Below the pieces are notes generated by a model that was not told the origin of the DNA, did no database searches, and was given only the letters and a program-made list of their open reading frames with translations. Positions 59,667-64,000 of a DNA stretch of 64,000 nucleotides are shown piece after piece (the first letter of the stretch is position 1; each line of letters opens with the position of its first letter). Position numbers and translations under genes: made by a program. This stretch comes from UBA1794 sp031552405. GTDB taxonomy: Bacteria > Bacteroidota > Bacteroidia > Bacteroidales > Bacteroidaceae. The DNA is taken from assembly GCA_031552405.1 (NCBI GenBank), contig JAVBMN010000011.1:116275-180274 (forward strand), written 5' to 3'.

Positions 59667-60458
59667 ATGAAAATAACAATTATAGGCGCCGGAAATATGG
59701 GTGGCGCCATCGCAAGAGGACTTGCAAAGGGTACGAAAGTGAGGGCTTCCGACATTACTTGTACTGATCGCTCACAGGCTACTCTTGATGCCCTGCACGC
59801 ACAGAATCCGGACATACGGCTTTCTACCGATAATCTGAAAGCAGTGAGCGGTGCGGATATTGTGATGCTGGCTTTAAAGCCTTGGTTGATAGAAACTGTA
59901 ATCTCAGAGCTGAAGTCAACGCTGGATTATAGCCGTCAGGTAGTTGTTTCCATCGCTGCCGGAGTTACTACGCAGCAGCTTTGTGCGTGGTTGGAGAATG
60001 AGGACAAGGAAGTTCCTCCTGTATTCCGTCTGATCCCGAATACCGCTGTGGATGTACTCAATAGTATGACCTTCATCTGCTCCACTGGAGCTTCTGAAGA
60101 ACAGGTAGCTCTGGTATCCGGCCTATTCAAGGAATTAGGCAATGCCATGGTTATCGAAGAGCGCCTTATGGCAGCCGGTACTTCGCTGGCTTCATGCGGT
60201 ATCGCTTTCGCCATGCGCTACATTCGTGCTGCCATGGAAGGCGGCGTAGAGATGGGCTTCTATCCCGGTCAGGCCGAAGAGATCGTTCTTCAAACCGTAA
60301 AGGGAGCCGTAGAACTGCTTATGGCGAACGGTACCAATCCTGAACAGGAAATAGATAAGGTAACCACCCCCGGTGGCATCACCATCAAAGGCCTTAACGA
60401 AATGGAACATGCCGGCTTTACCTCCGCCGTGATCCGTGGTCTGAAAGCCGCCCGCTGA
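59667..60458 (+). CDS. proC: Pyrroline-5-carboxylate reductase
   Basis: 263 residues. N-terminal Rossmann motif IIGAGNMGGAIARGL (residues 4-18); the conserved C-terminal block is VTTPGGITIKGLNEME. It makes proline from pyrroline-5-carboxylate using NAD(P)H. Its placement at the end of the arginine operon couples proline with glutamate-derived arginine synthesis. Ends at a very strong terminator. Confidence 0.94.
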   Translation: MKITIIGAGNMGGAIARGLAKGTKVRASDITCTDRSQATLDALHAQNPDIRLSTDNLKAVSGADIVMLALKPWLIETVISELKSTLDYSRQVVVSIAAGVTTQQLCAWLENEDKEVPPVFRLIPNTAVDVLNSMTFICSTGASEEQVALVSGLFKELGNAMVIEERLMAAGTSLASCGIAFAMRYIRAAMEGGVEMGFYPGQAEEIVLQTVKGAVELLMANGTNPEQEIDKVTTPGGITIKGLNEMEHAGFTSAVIRGLKAAR

Positions 60459-60475
60459 TCTGATAGCGTATTAAT

Positions 60476-60533
60476 AAAAAGTTTCGCCCTTCTCCTCGTG
60501 CATTGAAGCACGAGGAGAAGGGCGAAACTTTTT
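60476..60533. terminator. Terminator of the arginine operon
   Basis: A perfect 26-bp stem (AAAAAGTTTCGCCC to GGGCGAAACTTTTT, loop ATTGAA), 17 bases after the proC stop. Symmetric, so it could act in both directions. Confidence 0.95.
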
Positions 60534-60564
60534 AAACCATCCTTGGTCCGGATAGAGGTTTATC

Positions 60565-60606
60565 TGGGTCAGCGGAAAATCCGCTGATCCAAAATCCGCT
60601 GACCCA
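60565..60606. repeat. Module D: inverted TGGGTCAGCGGA/TCCGCTGACCCA
   Basis: TGGGTCAGCGGA (60565-60576) pairs perfectly with TCCGCTGACCCA (60595-60606); a second TCCGCTGATCC (60580-60590) competes for the same partner. Related to AAAATCCGCTGACCCC at 35613. No other feature is seen between the terminator and the next gene. Confidence 0.6.
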
Positions 60607-60725
60607 CCTTTCCTTGCATAGCACCTCTCCAAGATAAAAGGGACTGTAAAGTAAAAAATGCAATATCAAGAACTAATATTCGTTACTTGTATTATAAGTA
60701 GGTGATAACTGTAAAATCTGATTTG

Positions 60726-61049
60726 ATGCCAATGAGAACGTTTCTTTTAACTGTATGTGTGTTGCTCTTTCTGCCGGTTATGCGGAGCGAGGGGCAGCAA
60801 CCGCAGAAATATCCCGTGCTGTATTATGGTGAAGATCGAGCCTTCTCCGTGCAAGACTTGGATTACCTTTGTAAATCGTATTATCTCCAAGTGTTTATGA
60901 AAAGAGGTGCTGGCAATTCAAGGCAGCGTGTTCTGAAGTATGGAGTAAAGGCACAAGAGGGACTCTATATAATCAACTTTAAAGACAGCTTGGGCGATCC
61001 GGTAAAACAGGAAAAGATACTTATAATGCTAAAAGAGAGAAAACAATGA
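60726..61049 (+). CDS. Small secreted protein of the thioredoxin operon
   Basis: About 107 residues from the ATG at 60726 (60732 also possible; an upstream GTG at 60702 precedes the signal peptide and is less likely). A signal peptide MRTFLLTVCVLLFLPVMRSEG is followed by a short mature domain of mixed strands and helix (YPVLYYGEDRAFSVQDLDY, YGVKAQEGLYIINFKDS). No family recognised. Its stop overlaps the next start (ATGA), so it belongs to the same operon. Confidence 0.65.
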   Translation: MPMRTFLLTVCVLLFLPVMRSEGQQPQKYPVLYYGEDRAFSVQDLDYLCKSYYLQVFMKRGAGNSRQRVLKYGVKAQEGLYIINFKDSLGDPVKQEKILIMLKERKQ

Positions 61050-62263
61050 AGCACCTTATTTTGTTTTTGCTATTTTGTGGCTCCATGATTTCGCCTCAGG
61101 TGCATGCCGCGAAGAATGATACTTATTCGATTAAGGGAACTATCTCTTTGGAGAAAAACGGTCAATATGTGTATCTGCTCCAATACTCGGGTGATACGTT
61201 AGTGGTGTCTATTGATTCTACATTGGTCAAGAAGGGAGCTTTCCGCTTTCGGGGGCCTGCTTCTGTAAAAGACTTTGCAGTGTTGGTTTGCGGAGATTAT
61301 CCGGAAAAGGTTCTTTCATGCGAAGTTTTGTTGGAGAGCGGGAAGATTCAGGTAGCCATGAATGATACAGGTTCTTTAGTGTCGGGTACGAAACTGAATG
61401 ATCTCTATACATCCATTGTAAGAAAGGAGGCGGAGAAACGAAGACTATTTGATAGCCTTCCGGGTTTGGTAGTATCGTATTCTGCTTTGCGGAATGCGCG
61501 TTCTCATCAGATAGCAGATAGTATTAGCAGACTGAAGTATCAGGAGTATGTGGAGATAACAGAGCAAAACCTTTCGAATGCGATCGGATTGAGATCTTAC
61601 CAAACGGCGCTTTCGATCTATGCTTGGTACTGTTGGAAAAACGTGGATTATCGTACTTTATATAATATAGGGGATGAGGAAATGAAGCGAGATCCTGAAG
61701 TGCTAAGTAGTATGAAGTCTATCAAGGAATCAGAGGAACATGACAGGATTGTAGAAGAACTCAAATTGAAATATCCGGAGAAGGATGATTTTACCAGAGC
61801 ATACGATAGTACTTTTAATATTAGACGCATAATAAGAACCATCAAAGAACCGCAACCTTATAAAGATTTCAAGTTTTGCTCCGTGAATGGAGATTCTGTG
61901 TCCTTGTCGCAGTTTGTAGGCAAGTCTGATTATCTGCTGGTGGAGATCTGGGCTTCCTGGTGTGGCCCTTGTAAACAGTTGATTCCACGATTGAAGGAGG
62001 TCTGGAATGAGCATGGCCGGAGTACATTGAACATGATCAGCATATCTATTGATAGTGATGATCTGGATTGGCGTCGGGAAATGAAAAACCAAAACATGCC
62101 TTGGGAACAGTTTGTGATAGCCGGCGCCTCAGGCCAGAGTAATCTTCACCAACTCTATAAATTTTCCGGCATACCCTATACCATTGTAATAGACAAAAAC
62201 GGAATGATAGATGAATGGTGGTTTGATCAGAATGTGTTGAACCTAAAACCTGTGAAAAAATAG
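61046..62263 (+). CDS. Periplasmic DUF4369-thioredoxin (TlpA/ResA-like)
   Basis: 405 residues, signal peptide ending near VHAAK. The N-terminal half (about 25-130) is a DUF4369 domain (YSIKGTISLEKNGQYVYLL); the C-terminal thioredoxin domain (about 275-400) has WASWCGPCK with the redox pair C306/C309 and a cis-proline in FSGIPYTIV. It is a thiol-disulphide reductase of the periplasm, common in Bacteroides next to 6-bladed propeller lipoproteins, as here. Specific target unknown. Confidence 0.9.
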   Translation: MKHLILFLLFCGSMISPQVHAAKNDTYSIKGTISLEKNGQYVYLLQYSGDTLVVSIDSTLVKKGAFRFRGPASVKDFAVLVCGDYPEKVLSCEVLLESGKIQVAMNDTGSLVSGTKLNDLYTSIVRKEAEKRRLFDSLPGLVVSYSALRNARSHQIADSISRLKYQEYVEITEQNLSNAIGLRSYQTALSIYAWYCWKNVDYRTLYNIGDEEMKRDPEVLSSMKSIKESEEHDRIVEELKLKYPEKDDFTRAYDSTFNIRRIIRTIKEPQPYKDFKFCSVNGDSVSLSQFVGKSDYLLVEIWASWCGPCKQLIPRLKEVWNEHGRSTLNMISISIDSDDLDWRREMKNQNMPWEQFVIAGASGQSNLHQLYKFSGIPYTIVIDKNGMIDEWWFDQNVLNLKPVKK

Positions 62264-62281
62264 TCCGGTAATGAACGCCTC

Positions 62282-63481
62282 ATGATGTATAAACCTGTGA
62301 AATATTGTATCTATCTGCTCCTTTCAGCAGTGCTGTTGATTTCATGCAAGGAATCTTCCGAGAAAAACGAAGGCGTAATGACGATAGAACCTTCAAGCAA
62401 ACCAGCTAAGGCCTCTGAACTGTTTAACGATTTGAGGTTTGTAGCATTGGAAAGTTCTACAGCCGGATTAATAGGGTTGAAAATACAAAGAGTTGAATTG
62501 TTTCAGGATAGAATCTATATTCTGAACAGGATGCACTCTCACGCAAACATCTTATGTTTTGACAGCAAGGGCAATTTCTTGTTTAAGATAGATCACATCG
62601 GTCAGGGGCCGGGGGAATATACGTATCTGGGAGACTTCTTTATTGATAAGGAGAATGGGCTTGTGGTGTTGGTTTCAGAACGTGGTCATTATCCTTTATT
62701 TGACTTGAATGGTAAATTTGTGTCCGAAAAGAGGACAAGAGATACCTATTATTCAAGGCAGATTATTCCCATAAATGATACTGTCTGTTTAGCTTACAAC
62801 GATGCCTCATTACCTCCGGTTGGGTATAATCTGCTTTATTTGGACTCAAGAACATTCAATATCTTGTCGAAATCAGACCGGTTTAAGGAACCATTTTATG
62901 ATACGGGTTTCCATCCGCTAAGTGTGTACGAAGGAAATATTCTTTTCTATACTCAGAGCGACTCAATATATTCTGTGAACAATAGTAAAGCTGCCTATTA
63001 CGTGGATCTTGGGGAGGAACATGAGAAATCCAAAAGAGAATTGAGTAGGAAGTACGGGCAGAAAGAGAAGCCCCATGAAGAGTATATTGAAGATTATACA
63101 AGTCTTTTCAAAGAGAATAAGATAAAGACAGTCACTTCCATTCAGGAAAATGACCACTGGATAGTTATCAACCTAATGACTAATACTAGTAAAGAACCGG
63201 GACAGATAAGTGCTTCATCTAAATTTATACTGTATGATAAGAAGGAGAATGTAGCGTATGATTCTGAGAATATCATCTTTGACATCTTGAATATACAAAC
63301 GATTGAAAATATAGAAGTGGTTGCTTCTACGAAAGACGAATTGTATTGTGTTGTATACCAAACCTTCTCCGAAGACGAGTTAAATGGCATACAAGCAAGT
63401 AAAATCAGCCCATCTGAGAAAGATAAGATGATGCATCAGGATGTGGAGAATAATCCTGTCATTATGATTTTGAAGAAATAG
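62282..63481 (+). CDS. 6-bladed beta-propeller lipoprotein
   Basis: 399 residues. Lipobox LLISC (Cys near residue 22). The chain has repeated propeller strands (DRIYILNRMHSHANILCFDSKGNFLFKI, GQGPGEYTYLGDFFIDKENG) matching the Bacteroidales 6-bladed propeller (NHL-like) family; GPGEY is the family hallmark. Probably an outer-membrane surface lipoprotein; ligand unknown. 18 bp after the thioredoxin gene, so the same operon. Confidence 0.85.
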   Translation: MMYKPVKYCIYLLLSAVLLISCKESSEKNEGVMTIEPSSKPAKASELFNDLRFVALESSTAGLIGLKIQRVELFQDRIYILNRMHSHANILCFDSKGNFLFKIDHIGQGPGEYTYLGDFFIDKENGLVVLVSERGHYPLFDLNGKFVSEKRTRDTYYSRQIIPINDTVCLAYNDASLPPVGYNLLYLDSRTFNILSKSDRFKEPFYDTGFHPLSVYEGNILFYTQSDSIYSVNNSKAAYYVDLGEEHEKSKRELSRKYGQKEKPHEEYIEDYTSLFKENKIKTVTSIQENDHWIVINLMTNTSKEPGQISASSKFILYDKKENVAYDSENIIFDILNIQTIENIEVVASTKDELYCVVYQTFSEDELNGIQASKISPSEKDKMMHQDVENNPVIMILKK

Positions 63482-63604
63482 TGATGGAAAACCGATTATC
63501 TGGGCTCAACGGCTTTTCCTGCTGAATCCATTATTGAGAATACAACATAGACAGCCCCTTTGGTGCAGGTAATCTCATTCAAACCCTTTGCTATTCGATA
63601 TTTC

Positions 63605-64000
63605 AGGCGTTTCTTAACCTTGCCGCATCCCGCCTTCGATACTAATTATCCCGAAGGAGAAAGCTATATCGGCACCGCGTAGTGGTGCAGCTCTGGGTAG
63701 CCGGGGTGTGCTTGCACCCCCGGTGTAAAGATGTAGCTTCCACAAGAGCCGCCTATAGCGGCTGCTCTTCGGTTGTACTTTATCTAAGGGGGTCCAACCA
63801 TTTCATTGCTACTCTGCAGCGCATCCATAACCCAGAAGCAGCCACTATAGGTGGCTCGGAATGGGGGCAACCTTTATCTACCCGGGGGTGCAAGCACACC
63901 CCGGCTACCCAGAGCTGCACCACTACGCGGTGCCGATATAGCTTTCTCCTTCGGGATAATTAGTATCGAAGGCGGGATGCGGCAAGGTTAAGAAACGCCT
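63605..64000. repeat. Long palindromic element, 119-bp perfect arms
   Basis: 63605-63723 is the exact reverse complement of 63882-64000 (119 bp), and the 158-bp centre is an imperfect palindrome (GAGCCGCCTATAGCGGCT and AGCCACTATAGGTGGCT). The right arm reaches the window edge, so the element may continue. Open frames across it are artefacts of the symmetry. The preceding stretch 63482-63604 shows no gene. Confidence 0.9.

Noticed and set aside
63682..63963. 93-codon open frame in the terminal palindrome
   Set aside because: It spans the inverted repeat, is Cys/His/Thr-rich with mirrored composition, and is a by-product of the symmetric sequence.

Overview
The window reads as chromosomal DNA of a gut Bacteroidales bacterium, most likely Bacteroides or a close relative. 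The evidence is: many Bacteroides-type -7 promoter elements (TAnnTTTG); a hybrid two-component system (HTCS) controlling a polysaccharide utilisation locus; short type IX-like sorting tails; DUF4286, DUF5683, DUF4230 and DUF4369 proteins; 6-bladed propeller lipoproteins; and an arginine cluster of the Bacteroides type. I see no tRNA, rRNA, CRISPR array, prophage or transposase.

Layout. 1-7.5 kb is a housekeeping block: surE (minus strand, cut by the window edge), parA, parB, a DUF5683 membrane protein, a LysM lytic transglycosylase and a (p)ppGpp synthetase/hydrolase. 7.6-14.3 kb holds an outer-membrane barrel protein, an alkA-ada alkylation-repair operon (minus), an ABC transporter/GntR operon and a small secreted low-complexity protein. 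14.4-27.5 kb holds a GH28 plus SGNH hydrolase pair, a soluble hybrid histidine kinase with a degenerate receiver, a long KamA-family radical SAM protein, a repeat-rich lipoprotein, a GH2 enzyme and a metallo-beta-lactamase-fold protein.

27.7-52.9 kb is a pectin utilisation locus without a SusC/SusD pair in the window. It has a 977-residue secreted multidomain protein, the HTCS regulator, a three-gene unit (sorting-tail protein, pectate lyase, pectin esterase) and an eight-enzyme unit (GH2, GH105, GH43, GH51, GH28, CE8, GH43 and accessory domains). Together these can demethylate homogalacturonan, cleave it, hydrolyse unsaturated uronides and strip arabinan/galactan side chains. Each of the four transcription units is preceded by the same ~31-bp sequence placed 27 or 28 bp upstream of a TAnnTTTG element. 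This is a candidate HTCS operator and the strongest new signal I found.

53.1-60.5 kb has a DUF4230 pair (minus) and the operon argR-GNAT-argG-argC-argD-proC, with a candidate ARG box over the argR start, closed by a 26-bp-stem terminator. 60.7-63.5 kb is an operon for a small secreted protein, a DUF4369-thioredoxin and a propeller lipoprotein. The window ends in a 119-bp perfect inverted repeat.

Intergenic regions carry an unusual set of modular repeats: GTGCGCAC units, arrays of exactly four AGGCCTG units at 21-22 bp spacing (three loci), a ~92-bp element present in inverted orientation on both sides of the HTCS gene (with a shorter copy that forms the 3' end of ada), and TCCGCTGACCC units. 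All functions are read from sequence and family knowledge; no search was run.
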